A stretch of DNA of 64,000 nt from JALYNX01 sp963724825 (GCA_963724825.1 CAVRWT010000017.1:62001-126000), one strand, 5' to 3'; counted from the stretch's first letter, positions 47,543 through 57,279 are shown. Notes: a model not told the origin generated them from the sequence alone. Program-made: numbers and translations.

Positions 47543-48453
47543 CAAGCCGAGCGGTACACGGGATCGCCGAGATCCACTTCCGCCTGGCTCGAGTCTTCGG
47601 GGACCTCTGGTCGCTCGTCGTCGTCGACCACCGTGCGACGGCGCAGCGGAAGTGAGTAACAGAATCGGGCTCCGGTGGGGAACCGGCGCTCGTACCAGAC
47701 CTCGCCGCCCATGGCCCGGGCGAGGCGGCGGGCGATGGGGAGGCCAAGCCCGATACCCGTCGACTCCCTGGCATCGCCCTTGGACAACTGCTCGAAGTTC
47801 TCGAAGACCTTCTGGGTCTCCTCGTCGGGGACGCCGGGGCCGTTGTCCGAGATGATGATCAGGTACTGGTCACCCATGACGAAGCCCTCGACCATGATCT
47901 GGTCACCCCCGTATTTGCGGGCGTTCTCCATCAGGTTTCGTATCACCTGCTGCACCCGCCGGCGGTCGGCTTTGACTCTGACGCCGTCGGGAAGGGAGAC
48001 CAGCGAGGTCTTCTTCCCGCCATTGGGGAACACCATCTTGGCCACGTCCTCGATGAGGTCGCCGAGGTCGAACAGTTCGGCCTGGAAGCGGAGCCGATCG
48101 GCCTCGAGGCGAGGGATGACGAGAACGTCCTCCACGAGGTCGCCCAGGTAGATGGCCTGACGATTGATGATCGAGAGGAATTCGTCGACCTCGTCCTTGG
48201 GCAATTCCTTCCATGACTCGACCAGGGTGTCGGCAAATCCGGCAATGGAAGTCAGAGGAGTTCGCAGCTCGTGGCTCACCATCGCGACGAAATCGTTCTT
48301 GATGCGATGGGCCTCTTCGGACAGGCGCACGACCTCGCGCTCCCGCTGCCGGCCGTGTCTGGTTATCGCCAGCGCCCAGATGACACAGGCGATACCCACC
48401 ACCGGAAGGAGATAGGCCAGTATCTCGCCGACAGAGAGCTCGAACATCTCCAA
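47542..48453 (-). CDS. Membrane-anchored sensor histidine kinase without a sensor domain
   Basis: A 303-residue kinase. Residues 8-30 form one membrane helix; a short coiled linker leads to the HisKA domain with the phospho-accepting His at about 61 (VAMVSHELRTPLTSIAGF). The HATPase domain has the N box NLMENARKYGG, G1 ISDNGPGVPDEE, and G2 TGIGLGLPIARRLA. There is no periplasmic loop, PAS or GAF domain, so the signal is probably internal or relayed from a partner. It lies 41 bases after the CheA-like gene on the same strand. No cognate stand-alone regulator is adjacent. Confidence 0.87.
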   Translation of the reverse strand: MEMFELSVGEILAYLLPVVGIACVIWALAITRHGRQREREVVRLSEEAHRIKNDFVAMVSHELRTPLTSIAGFADTLVESWKELPKDEVDEFLSIINRQAIYLGDLVEDVLVIPRLEADRLRFQAELFDLGDLIEDVAKMVFPNGGKKTSLVSLPDGVRVKADRRRVQQVIRNLMENARKYGGDQIMVEGFVMGDQYLIIISDNGPGVPDEETQKVFENFEQLSKGDARESTGIGLGLPIARRLARAMGGEVWYERRFPTGARFCYSLPLRRRTVVDDDERPEVPEDSSQAEVDLGDPVYRSA

Positions 48454-48494
48454 CTTTTATCGGGGTGTTTCGGTGCCGGCTGTAGTTCTACGAC

Positions 48495-50495
48495 TCAAGC
48501 CGTTCCGACATCTTCGAGGCCGATCAGCCGGCGCAGCGTGGTGGTGAGGACGCCCTGGCGCAGGTCGAACTTGTCGAGATAGGCGTTGACCCCCACTTCC
48601 CAGGCCGCACGCTTCTCCTCCTGGGTGGCCACGCCTGAAACCATGACGATCGGAACCCGAACCTCGGCGGCCCGCATGGCACGCACCAGCTCGACGCCGT
48701 TCGAGCGGGGCATCGAATAGTCGATCACCATCGCGTCGAAATCGTCTTCGGCCATGGCGATGACCGCCTCGCGGGCGCCTCCGGCGAGAGCCACTTCGAA
48801 GCCGGCGCCATTCAGGGTCGCGGACAGCAGCTGTCGCACTCCCGCCGAGTCATCGACCACCAGGATTCGGGGGCGTCGCCCGGCCAGACGAGGCCGGCGT
48901 CGGGCCAGGATGCCGAGGAAATTGGGGTCGATGACAACCAGGACCTGGCCACCGCCCAGCAACGCCGCTCCTGTGACGTGCCCCGGCCCCTCGAGGATTG
49001 GGCCCAGGTTCTTGACAGCCACCCGGCGACGATCGATCAGCTCGCCGACGGTCACCGCGACCAGGCCGAACCTGGTGTTCATGATCAGGATCTCCGATTC
49101 CTCCGCGTCCCCACCGGTGCCCACCGCCTGAGAAAGCGAGACGCAGGGAATGGCCGCACTCTCGAAATGAAGCTCGCGCCCGCCCTTGGTGGTCTTGATC
49201 TCCGCCTGCGAGAGAGGCATCGCGGCTTCTACCGAGGCCTCTGGAAAGCCCCAGAACTGGTCACCGGCAGCGACCACGACCACGTTCTGGAGGACCATCG
49301 ACATGGGGAGGGTCATGGTCACCGTGGTGCCCTGGCCTTTGACCGACTCGACCCGAACGGCGCCATGAACTCGCTCCACGGAATCGCGGGCCGCAGCCAT
49401 GCCCTCACCGGTTCCTGAGAAGTCGGTGACGCCTTCGTTGGTGGTGAACCCGGGTTGGAACAGAAGTGGTGTCAGATCAAAGGGAAGGTCGTTCTGCACC
49501 GCGACCGAGGCCACCTTGTCCCAATCGATACCGGCGCCGTCGTCGGACACCGAGACCTCGACTCCCTCGTCGACCTCGCGAGCCGCGATGCGGACGACAC
49601 CGGTCGCCGTCTTCCCCGCCGCGACCCGTTCGGCGCCGCTTTCGATCCCGTGATCAATGGCGTTGACCAGCAGGTGGCGCAACGGCTCGCGCAACAAGTC
49701 CACGATCTGGCGGTCGAGCTGGACGTCGTCGCCAAGGATCTCGAATCGGACGTCCTTGCCCATGCGACGGCCCAGGTAGCGGACGAACTGAGGGAATGTC
49801 GATGCCGCGTCGCGGAAGGAGACATTGGCCAACGCGACTGCTTGGTCCTGAATGTCCCCAATCGACGAGCTCAGCTTCTCCAACTGGCCACGCCAGGATC
49901 GGCGAAAGACGGCCGGATCCGAGCCCTCTATGGACACCAGGGCCAGGTCGGCCAGGGCCTCGGTGTCCAGAGCGACCTCGACGATTCTGTTGATCAGCCG
50001 GTAGAGATCACCGGTGTCGACCCGGGTTGCGCCACCCAGAAGCGACTCAGACACCGAGGAGAGGAGACCTCCGAGGCTGCCCGGATCGGGGCGTCGGAGA
50101 GGGACCACCTCATCCTCGTGCTTGGAGGCCTCGATTCCACCGACCAGCCTCTCGGTCAGGTCGGAGAGTTGGCCGTCGCCTTCGGACATCGATGCCACCA
50201 GCACACCGGCGGAATTCTCCATTGCCATGACGATGTCGGCGTCGGGCTCATGGCCTTCCGAGACCAGGCGCCACAGCTGCTCGAGGCGCGTTGCCGCTTC
50301 ACGAATCGAGTCGTATCCGAGGAGCCCGGCCGAGCCTTTGATGGTGTGGGCGTCCCGGACCAGGTCGGGGACCCATGCCGGGTCCAGGGTGTCGTTGGCC
50401 AGGGCGCGTGCGCCCACGACGAGGCGACCGGACCTCTCATCCAGCTCTTCACGGAAGATGCGCGTCAGTTCAGGGGTGTTGAGGTCCACCTGCAA
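48495..50495 (-). CDS. CheA-like hybrid kinase (Hpt-HATPase-CheW-REC)
   Basis: A 666-residue protein with, in order, an Hpt domain (His 50 in VRDAHTIKGSAGLLGY), a linker and small dimerisation region, a CheA-type HATPase (LRHLLVNAIDHGIESGAE, SDDGAGIDWDKV, GTGEGMAA), a CheW-like domain (about 405-530) and a receiver domain (ILVVDDSAGVRQLL, phospho-acceptor Asp in MVIDYSMPRSNG). This layout resembles ChpA/PilL-type kinases that control type IV pili rather than flagellar CheA. No receptor, CheY, CheB or CheR gene is in the window. Intact, with possible relay from Hpt to its own receiver. Confidence 0.88.
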   Translation of the reverse strand: MQVDLNTPELTRIFREELDERSGRLVVGARALANDTLDPAWVPDLVRDAHTIKGSAGLLGYDSIREAATRLEQLWRLVSEGHEPDADIVMAMENSAGVLVASMSEGDGQLSDLTERLVGGIEASKHEDEVVPLRRPDPGSLGGLLSSVSESLLGGATRVDTGDLYRLINRIVEVALDTEALADLALVSIEGSDPAVFRRSWRGQLEKLSSSIGDIQDQAVALANVSFRDAASTFPQFVRYLGRRMGKDVRFEILGDDVQLDRQIVDLLREPLRHLLVNAIDHGIESGAERVAAGKTATGVVRIAAREVDEGVEVSVSDDGAGIDWDKVASVAVQNDLPFDLTPLLFQPGFTTNEGVTDFSGTGEGMAAARDSVERVHGAVRVESVKGQGTTVTMTLPMSMVLQNVVVVAAGDQFWGFPEASVEAAMPLSQAEIKTTKGGRELHFESAAIPCVSLSQAVGTGGDAEESEILIMNTRFGLVAVTVGELIDRRRVAVKNLGPILEGPGHVTGAALLGGGQVLVVIDPNFLGILARRRPRLAGRRPRILVVDDSAGVRQLLSATLNGAGFEVALAGGAREAVIAMAEDDFDAMVIDYSMPRSNGVELVRAMRAAEVRVPIVMVSGVATQEEKRAAWEVGVNAYLDKFDLRQGVLTTTLRRLIGLEDVGTA

Positions 50496-50564
50496 TTTTC
50501 TTCTGGCCGATACTGCGTTATCGGCAGGGCGATGGGGCCTCTGAATGGTCCCAGCCGGGCTTTT

Positions 50565-52113
50565 TCACTCCCACTCGATGGTGGCAGGCGGTTTTGACGA
50601 GATGTCATAGGCGACCCGATTGATCCCCGGGACTTCATTGATGACCCGATTCGAAATCCTCTCCAGCACCTCGTAGGGAAGACGGGCCCAATCGGCGGTC
50701 ATTGCGTCCTCCGAGGTGACGGCGCGGACGATGAGCGGATAGGCGTAGGTGCGGCCATCGCCCTGCACTCCAACGGTCTTGATCACCGGGAGGACACCAA
50801 ACGCCTGCCATACGTCGCGGTAGAGCCCGGCCCGTCGGATCTCATCGAGGACGATCTGGTCGGCCGCCCGAAGCAGGTCGAGGCGCTCACGGGTCACTTC
50901 CCCGATCACCCGCACTGCGAGACCGGGCCCCGGGAAGGGCTGACGCCAGACGATCTCCTCGGGGAGGCCGAGCTCCTCACCCACGGCGCGCACCTCGTCC
51001 TTGAACAGGTCGCGCAACGGCTCCACCAATTCGAAGAGCATGTCGTCCGGAAGGCCACCGACGTTGTGGTGGGTCTTGATCGTGGCCGCGGACGCAGAAC
51101 CTGACTCGATCACGTCGGGGTAGAGAGTTCCCTGAACCAGGAATCGGGCGTCTCCGATCGATTCCGCCGCTTCCTCGAAAACCCTGATGAAGGTCTCCCC
51201 GATGATCCTCCTCTTCTCCTCCGGATCGGTCACCCCGGCCAGTGCCTCGAGGAACCGGTCTTCCGCCTTTACGTGAATCAAGTCGACGGCAAAGTGTGAT
51301 CGAAACGTGAGCTCGACTTGCTCGCCCTCGCCCATGCGGAGCAAGCCGTGGTCGACGAAGATGCAGGTCAGCTGATCGCCAACCGCGGCGTGGACCAAGG
51401 CCGCCGCCACCGCGGAGTCGACCCCTCCCGAGAGGCCACACACAACCCTCTCCCCACCGACCTGGGCCTTGATGGCCGCGATCTGCGATTCGATGATCGA
51501 GTGTGATGTCCAGGTGGGAGAGGCATGGCACACCTCGTAGAGGAATCGCTTGAGGATCTCATCACCGCGCGGGGTGTGGGCAACCTCAGGATGGAACTGG
51601 ACCCCGTAGAGGCCCCGACTCCGATCCTCCATGGCGGCGACCGCAGCACCGGCGGTACGGGCGACTTCCACGAAGCCCTCGGGTGCAGAAGTCACCTGAT
51701 CCTGGTGCGACATCCACACCGGCTGCTCCGCGGGTAGGCCCTGAAGCAGCAGCGAATCTCCGCTTACCTCGAGATTGGTGTTCCCGTACTCACCGCTTCC
51801 GGTGTTGGCGACCGTCCCACCTGTCATCTCTGCGAGGAGCTGATGGCCGTAACAGATGCCGAGGATCGGGATCCCCAGTTCGAGGATCGAAGGATCCATG
51901 CGATAGGCGTTCTCGGCGTAGACGGACGCCGGGCCACCGGAGAGGATGAGCCCTATCGGGCGTCTCGCCCGGATCTCGGCGGCAGTGATGTCGCGGGAAA
52001 CCACCTCGGAGTAGACATGCGACTCGCGCACCCGCCTTGCAATCAGTTGGGCGTATTGGGCGCCGAAGTCGAGGACAAGAACCGTAGGTTCTTGTCCGGT
52101 CTCCGAGGCTCAT
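50565..52113 (-). CDS. guaA: GMP synthase (glutamine-hydrolysing), one frameshift at the N-terminus
   Basis: GuaA converts XMP to GMP. The conserved start VLVLDFGAQYAQLIARRVRE has no usual start codon in its own frame; ATG 52113, overlapping the guaB3 stop as ATGA, reaches it if one base is corrected near 52085. The glutamine amidotransferase half has GLILSGGPASVYAENA and the nucleophile Cys in ILGICYGHQL; its His is in GVQFHPEVAHT. The ATP pyrophosphatase half has VCGLSGGVDSAVAAAL and VQGTLYPDVIES. The C-terminus ends VAYDISSKPPATIEWE, as in all GuaA. About 515 residues. Operon with guaB3. Confidence 0.94.
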
Positions 52114-53267
52114 CCCATCCCTACCCGCTGGTTGCGTTGCAGGGACTTGCCCTCGGTCTGGATCGAGGGAGCGATCATCACCTCGGCCTTCTGGAACTCC
52201 TTGACGTCCGAGTATCCGGTGGTGGCCATCGAGACGGTCAGCGCGCCGAACAGGTTGAGCCGGCCGTCGTTCTCATGGGCAGGGCCCACCAGGATCTCGG
52301 CAAGGGTGCCCCGGTCACCGACCTCGACCCGGGCGCCGCGGGGCAGCGTCGGATGGAAGGTGGCCATCCCCCAGTGATAACCCCGGCCCGGCGCCTCGGT
52401 CGCCGATGCGAGCGGAGACCCGATCATCACCGCGTCTGCTCCACAGGCAATCGCCTTGGCCACGTCACCACCGGTGCGCATCCCACCGTCCGCGATCACA
52501 TGCACATACCGGCCGGTCTCATCCAGGTAGCGGATCCTGGCACCGGCGGCATCAGCGATGGCGGTCGCCTGGGGCACTCCAACGCCGAGGACACCACGCG
52601 TGGTGCATGCCGCACCGGGGCCCACACCCACCAGCACGCCAACCGCCCCGGTGCGCATCAGGTGCAGCGCAGTCGAGTAGCTGGCGCAACCACCGACGAT
52701 CACCGGTGCCTCGCAATTTGCGATGTACTCCTTGAGGTTGAGCGGCTCCTCACGACTCGAGACGTGCTCCGCGGAGACGACGGTCCCCTGGATGACCAGG
52801 ATGTCGAGACCCGCCTTGAGGGCTCCCGGAGCCCAGGAGCGAACCCGCTGTGGGGTCAGGCTCCCGGCAGTGACCACCCCGGCAGCCTTCACCTCGGCAA
52901 CCCGCTGCCCGATCAGGTCGGGGTTGACCGGTTCGAGGTAGATCTCCTGCATGCGCAGGGTGGCCTTCTCCTTGGAGAGCTCGGCGATCTCGTCAAAGTA
53001 CGGCTGTGGATCCTCGTATCGGGTCCACAGGCCTTCCAGGTTGAGAACTGCGAGACCGCCCAGCTTGCCGATGGTGATCGCGGTCGCAGGGCTGATCGCA
53101 CTGTCCATCGCCGACCCCATCATCGGAAGCGGGAACTTGAAAGCGTCGAGCTGCCAGGAGATGTCCACGTCGTCGGGATCGCGGGTCCGTCTCGAAGGGA
53201 CGATCGCTATGTCGTCGAAACCGTATGCCTGACGCCCTGACTTCCCGATGCCGATCTCGATTTCCAA
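52110..53267 (-). CDS. guaB3: GuaB3 family IMP dehydrogenase-related protein
   Basis: A 385-residue (beta/alpha)8 barrel without CBS domains, as expected for actinobacterial GuaB3. The N-terminus EIEIGIGKSGRQAYGFDDIA and IVPSRRTRDPDDVDISWQLD is diagnostic. The catalytic loop Cys is at about 221 (VGVGPGAACTTRGVLGVG), and the IMP site reads VIADGGMRTGGDVAKAIACG and VMIGSPLA. GuaB3 proteins in cyanobacteria have been linked to GMP reductase activity, so IMP dehydrogenase activity should not be assumed. It leads the guaB3-guaA operon, ATGA-coupled. Confidence 0.92.
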   Translation of the reverse strand: MEIEIGIGKSGRQAYGFDDIAIVPSRRTRDPDDVDISWQLDAFKFPLPMMGSAMDSAISPATAITIGKLGGLAVLNLEGLWTRYEDPQPYFDEIAELSKEKATLRMQEIYLEPVNPDLIGQRVAEVKAAGVVTAGSLTPQRVRSWAPGALKAGLDILVIQGTVVSAEHVSSREEPLNLKEYIANCEAPVIVGGCASYSTALHLMRTGAVGVLVGVGPGAACTTRGVLGVGVPQATAIADAAGARIRYLDETGRYVHVIADGGMRTGGDVAKAIACGADAVMIGSPLASATEAPGRGYHWGMATFHPTLPRGARVEVGDRGTLAEILVGPAHENDGRLNLFGALTVSMATTGYSDVKEFQKAEVMIAPSIQTEGKSLQRNQRVGMG

Positions 53268-53344
53268 TTTCGTCCAACCTCCGGCGACGCTTGATTGCAG
53301 GGTAACAGTGGGAAGTGTTGCCCAGTCAGTAGGCTCACCGGCCC

Positions 53345-54049
53345 GTGCCGAAGCCCTGGACAGTCGTCGACTTCATCTTTGTCGTCCTCGGCGGATTCCT
53401 CGGTGCAGGGCTTTTCGCAGGCCTGAGCCTGATTTGGGGCGAAGGCGACTGGTTCCTGGTCCTCGGCCTCGCGGGCCAGTACATCGGCCACCTCGGGGTC
53501 CTCTGGCTGCTGGCGAGAAGGAAGCCCGACTCCGATCTCGGGTTCTCCATCGAGCCCGGCGATGCCCGCTATCTCGGCCTCGGGCTGCTCCTTCAACTCG
53601 GGCTGGCGATCGTCTTTCTCCCCCTCACCCAGCTCTTCTTCCCCGACGGCGAATCGGTGCAGCAGGTCGGCTCGGCCCTCGCCAGTCTCGAGTCGACAGC
53701 GGCTCAGATCACAGCAGTGGTCATCGCGGTCGTAATCGCCCCGGTCACCGAGGAGTTGATCTTCCGCGGGGTTCTCTTGAAGTCGATGGGCAACCGGAGC
53801 CGGAGGATGATCATCGTGGTCACCGCCCTGGTGTTCGCCGCCTTCCACGTCATCGGCCTCGACCCGGCACATCTCCTGGAGGCCTCGGCCGTGGTGCTGC
53901 CGCAACTCTTCATCGTCGGAGTCGTCCTGGCCTGGGTCACCCTGCGCACCGGTCGTCTTGGACCGGCGATCTTCCTCCACTCTGGGTTCAACCTGCTCGC
54001 CGCCCTGGTCCTATTGGTGCCCCCGGAGTTCCTCGGCGTCAGCACCTGA
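53345..54049 (+). CDS. CPBP family intramembrane metalloprotease
   Basis: A 234-residue protein from GTG 53345 with about seven or eight membrane helices. The CAAX-protease/bacteriocin-processing (Abi) motifs are present: VTEELIFRGVLL (EExxxR), AAFHVIGLDP with His, and LGPAIFLHSGFNLLAAL with the final His and Asn. Target is unknown; members cleave or process small membrane substrates. It is divergent from guaB3 across 77 bases, which must hold both promoters. Confidence 0.88.
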   Translation: MPKPWTVVDFIFVVLGGFLGAGLFAGLSLIWGEGDWFLVLGLAGQYIGHLGVLWLLARRKPDSDLGFSIEPGDARYLGLGLLLQLGLAIVFLPLTQLFFPDGESVQQVGSALASLESTAAQITAVVIAVVIAPVTEELIFRGVLLKSMGNRSRRMIIVVTALVFAAFHVIGLDPAHLLEASAVVLPQLFIVGVVLAWVTLRTGRLGPAIFLHSGFNLLAALVLLVPPEFLGVST

Positions 54050-54052
54050 GAT

Positions 54053-54073
54053 TCAGAGCAGGCCGGCTTTCTC
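54053..54073 (-). repeat. Remnant matching the 3' end of trpS
   Basis: These 21 bases match 54119-54139, the last codons of trpS, at 19 of 21 positions. Read on the minus strand they give EKAGLL and a stop, against EKVGLL and stop in trpS. The offset is 66 bases, an exact number of codons. It looks like a leftover of a small duplication or recombination at the gene end. Confidence 0.45.
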
Positions 54074-54118
54074 TGTCGGAAAATCGCCACATATGGCGCC
54101 ACGTACCTCAGGTAAGCC

Positions 54119-55099
54119 TCAGAGCAGGCCGACCTTCTCCCGGATCGTCACCATTGACGCCTCCGCCCGCTCGCGGGCGATGCCAGCACTGCTCTCCATC
54201 ACCTGGCTCACCTGGGAATCACTGAGACCGGCATAGGCCTCCTGAATCGGGCGCAGACCATCGGCGATGGACTCCCCCACCGCGGCCTTGAATGCGCCGT
54301 ACCCGGTGGAGCCGTATTCATTGGTGAGATCGGGGATGGTCCGGCCACTGAAGAAGCTGAACAACTCCAACAGATTGGAGATGCCCGGCTTCTCGTCCCA
54401 GTCGTAGGAAACCTCCGATCCGGTGTCGGTGACCGCCGACTTGACCTTCTTCAGGATGTCGTCCGGCTTGTCGTTGAGCAGGATCCTGGACCGTGGCGAC
54501 GGGTCGGACTTGGACATCTTGGCGGTGGGATCGGTCAGCGACATCACCCTGGCCCCGATCTCGGGAGTGATCCGCTCGGGAAGGGGGAACTCCTCCCCGA
54601 AACGAGCGTTGAATCGCTCGGCGATGTCACGGGTGAGCTCGAGATGCTGTGCCTGGTCGTCGCCCACCGGGACCGCGTGCACCTTGTGAATCAGGATGTC
54701 GGCTGCCTGCAGAACCGGATAGGCCAGGATCCCCAGATTCTGGCCGGATCGGTCCGACTTCTCCTTGAACTGGGTCATCCTCTCCAACTGGCCGATGCCC
54801 GTGATCGTGCCCAGGATCCACGCCAGCTCGACATGCTGGGGAACCTCGGACTGGTAGTAGAGCAGTGAGCGCTTGGGGTCGATCCCTGCGGCGAGGATCA
54901 TGCGGGCCAGATCGTGTCGCTCCCTGGCGAGGTCGGCCGGGTTGTAGGGAACCGTCATCGCGTGAAGATCCACCACGCAGTAGATGGTCTCGTAGTCGTC
55001 CTGCATCCTGACCCAGTTGCGCAGGGCCCCGACAAGGTTCCCCAGGTGAGGCTCGCCGGTCGGCTGCATCCCCGAGAACACCCTTTTTCGATCGGTCAC
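54119..55099 (-). CDS. trpS: Tryptophanyl-tRNA synthetase
   Basis: A 326-residue class I synthetase charging tRNA-Trp. GTG 55099 is chosen because it follows AGGAAAGG and gives VTDRKRVFSGMQPTGEPHLG, the usual N-terminus; the open frame continues upstream without homology. HIGH-type motif is PTGEPHLGN at 13-21 and the KMSKS motif is intact in DPTAKMSKSDPSP. The Trp-binding QAADILIHKVHAVPVGDDQ is present. Only 47 bases separate it from the upstream gene, too little for a T-box leader. Confidence 0.95.
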   Translation of the reverse strand: MTDRKRVFSGMQPTGEPHLGNLVGALRNWVRMQDDYETIYCVVDLHAMTVPYNPADLARERHDLARMILAAGIDPKRSLLYYQSEVPQHVELAWILGTITGIGQLERMTQFKEKSDRSGQNLGILAYPVLQAADILIHKVHAVPVGDDQAQHLELTRDIAERFNARFGEEFPLPERITPEIGARVMSLTDPTAKMSKSDPSPRSRILLNDKPDDILKKVKSAVTDTGSEVSYDWDEKPGISNLLELFSFFSGRTIPDLTNEYGSTGYGAFKAAVGESIADGLRPIQEAYAGLSDSQVSQVMESSAGIARERAEASMVTIREKVGLL

Positions 55100-55146
55100 A
55101 TTTGCCTTTCCTGGACTGACAAAATCACGCGGCGTCGGGCGACACC

Positions 55147-56149
55147 TTAGGTTCGGGTTGCCAGGTACTCCTCCTGGGACTCGGTCAATCCCCAGGAGCC
55201 ATCGAAGCGGGCGCCGGTCACGTCGGCGCCGAGACCAGGCTCTTCGAAGCGTGTCGCCGACAGGGCGGTCCCGGAGATGTCGGCATCTCTCAGATCGGCA
55301 CCCGCGAAGTTGGCACCCTCCAGGTCCGACCCCGAGAGATCGGCACCGCGCAGATTGGCACGACGAAGATCGCTGAGGGACAGATTGGACTCCCTCATGT
55401 CGGCGCCTGAGAGGTCGACACCAGACAAATCGCAGTTCTTCAGGTAGAGACGCCTTAGATCCTTGGTCGCAGGTGACCACGACCTCAAGTCGAGGCCGAC
55501 CATGACCCGGCTCCGGTATTTCTCATAGGTCGGGGCGGTCAGGAATCGCCGCAGCTGCTCCGGGCGGATCGAGCCGGTGGTGAACCTCTCGTCCCCGGGA
55601 AGCGGATCGGCGTTGTTGTGATAGTTGGAATCGGTCTCCCACCATCCCGGCCGATCCTCGGCGAGGACCACGATCCTCTTCACCCATTTCAACGACTTGT
55701 AGAAGTAACGCCCCTGGGTGAACACCCGCACCGGCCCGCCATGGTCGACACTCAACGGCTGTCCATCGGCGGTGTGCATCAACCAGCTCGATTCCAGGAC
55801 CACGTCGAGAGGGAGAGAGGTGTGATGAGCTCGCTCCGAGTAGGCCTCGAATGAGACGAAGGCAGCACCGTCGGAAAGCCCGGCCTCGTCGAGCAACACC
55901 CGCACCGGCAGGCCGATCCAATCCATGGCCAGGCGACTCCAACTCGTCACGCAGTGGATATCGGAGGTCAACGAGAGGTTGGCCCGTTTGAGAAACGCAT
56001 CGAGGCCGATCTTCAGTGGCCGCTCGACGAGGCCCGCCACTTCGACGGCCCAACCGGCCGGATCGCTCAGGTCGATGGAGGGCTCCCGCTCCCCGACCAC
56101 CGGGAATCGCTTGGTCTCGATCTGCCCCGGAGGCAGGGGGACGGCTCAT
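55147..56149 (-). CDS. Sulfite-oxidase-like molybdopterin domain fused to pentapeptide repeats, one frameshift
   Basis: ATG 56149 overlaps the stop of the LCP gene. A run of five C near 56138 shifts the frame; with four it reads MSRPLPPGQIETKRFPVVGE, a good sulfite-oxidase-family start. The molybdopterin domain (about residues 15-195) has DIHCVTSWSRLAMDW, whose Cys ligates Mo, then DHGGPVRVFTQGRYFYKSLK and GWWETDSNYHNN. There is no signal peptide. Residues 230-320 are A(D/N)LXX pentapeptide repeats such as NLRGADLSGSDLEGANFAGA. The fusion is unusual for this family. Reaction unknown; probably a cytoplasmic Mo enzyme. Confidence 0.85.
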
Positions 56150-57213
56150 CCGGCGAAGCCGGAGGCCGAATCCTGGGCCAGCTCGGGGGCCAGATATGAG
56201 GCGACCACCTCGGAGATGTCAACCGAGGGAAGGAGCACCGAGGCGCCGGCTGCGGTGGTCGTGCTCCGGACCGGGAAGTCCAGCTGCTCGACCGACCCCT
56301 GGCCAAGCCCGCGCATGGTCCAGGCCAGGCTCACTGCGTTCATCAGGCTGAGGTCTTCGTCAACCGTTACGTAGGGCGCAACCGTCTGGGCGACCGAGGC
56401 AACGTCCTGAGGGCTGCTGAAGTCGCCGAGACTCCCGAGCATCGACAACAGGAACTCCCGCTGTCGTTGATTGCGAGTCAGATCGCTGACTCCCGGCATC
56501 ACCTTCCAACCGTCGGCGGTGAGCTCTTGGGTGCTGCGAGAGCGAAGCCAGGCCAGAGTCTGGGCTCCTGAGGCCAGGGTGCATCCCGCGGGCAGTTGCA
56601 ATTGGGCCTTCTCGTCACGGACGGCGTACTGGAGGCAGATCTCATAGCCCCCGATCGCGTCCACCGCCTCCTGGAAACCGGCCAGGTCGACGAGTGCGAA
56701 ATGATCCACAGTCAGCCCGATGAGATCCTCGACCGTGACCGTGAGGGATGTTGGGCCATTCATCAAGGCGCCACAACCCTCGAGTGCGTCATTGAGCCGA
56801 TGTTCGGGGCCGTTGCAGCTGTCCGTCACCCACAGATCGCGCGGCAGAGAGAGGACGGCGGCGCTGCGATCGCTGTCACGGGGCCGAATGAGGACCATCA
56901 CCACATCGGCGCGGTGGCCCCCGAAGTCACCGAATCCCTCTGTATCAGCCAGGTGGTCCCTGGAGTCCGAGCCCACGAGCAGGAGGACGTCGAGGTCATC
57001 CTCACCCGCCGGAGGGACCGTGATGTTGAGATCAGGCTGTCCCGGGTCGACCTCTTGGTCGGGCGTCTCGTCCGGGACCGTGACAGGTGGGCGATTGATC
57101 GCGACTCGATTTACGTCGCCCCATGTGGACGCGGCGAACAATGCTCCAGCGCCCAGGAGCACGACGGCGATCAACGCGCCAGCTATCAACAACCACTTCT
57201 TCAGGAGGTCCAC
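56146..57213 (-). CDS. LytR-CpsA-Psr (LCP) family protein
   Basis: A 355-residue cell-wall glycopolymer transferase-like protein. One N-terminal membrane helix (about 7-28) anchors an extracytoplasmic LCP domain. The domain has VLLLVGSDSRDHLADTEGFG, HRADVVMVLIRPRD, VLSLPRDLWV, DAIGGYEICLQYAVRD and AQTLAWLRSRST with the conserved Arg residues that bind the polyprenyl pyrophosphate. LCP proteins attach teichoic acid, arabinogalactan or capsule to peptidoglycan. No glycopolymer genes are adjacent. Intact; coupled to the downstream Mo-enzyme gene by ATGA. Confidence 0.9.
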   Translation of the reverse strand: MDLLKKWLLIAGALIAVVLLGAGALFAASTWGDVNRVAINRPPVTVPDETPDQEVDPGQPDLNITVPPAGEDDLDVLLLVGSDSRDHLADTEGFGDFGGHRADVVMVLIRPRDSDRSAAVLSLPRDLWVTDSCNGPEHRLNDALEGCGALMNGPTSLTVTVEDLIGLTVDHFALVDLAGFQEAVDAIGGYEICLQYAVRDEKAQLQLPAGCTLASGAQTLAWLRSRSTQELTADGWKVMPGVSDLTRNQRQREFLLSMLGSLGDFSSPQDVASVAQTVAPYVTVDEDLSLMNAVSLAWTMRGLGQGSVEQLDFPVRSTTTAAGASVLLPSVDISEVVASYLAPELAQDSASGFAG

Positions 57214-57279
57214 CCTTGGTCAGCCCCGGTGGGAGATCACATTCTATGTATCGCGCAGAGGTGAGAATCCGGGAGGCGA

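Noticed and set aside
45683..47659. 658-codon open frame on the plus strand
   Set aside because: It is antisense to pcrA, lacks any recognisable domain and follows from high-GC codon usage on the other strand.
49455..50597. 380-codon open frame on the plus strand
   Set aside because: Antisense to the CheA-like gene; no domain and no ribosome binding site.
55100..55146. T-box leader for trpS
   Set aside because: Only 47 bases separate the two genes and there is no specifier stem or T-box consensus.
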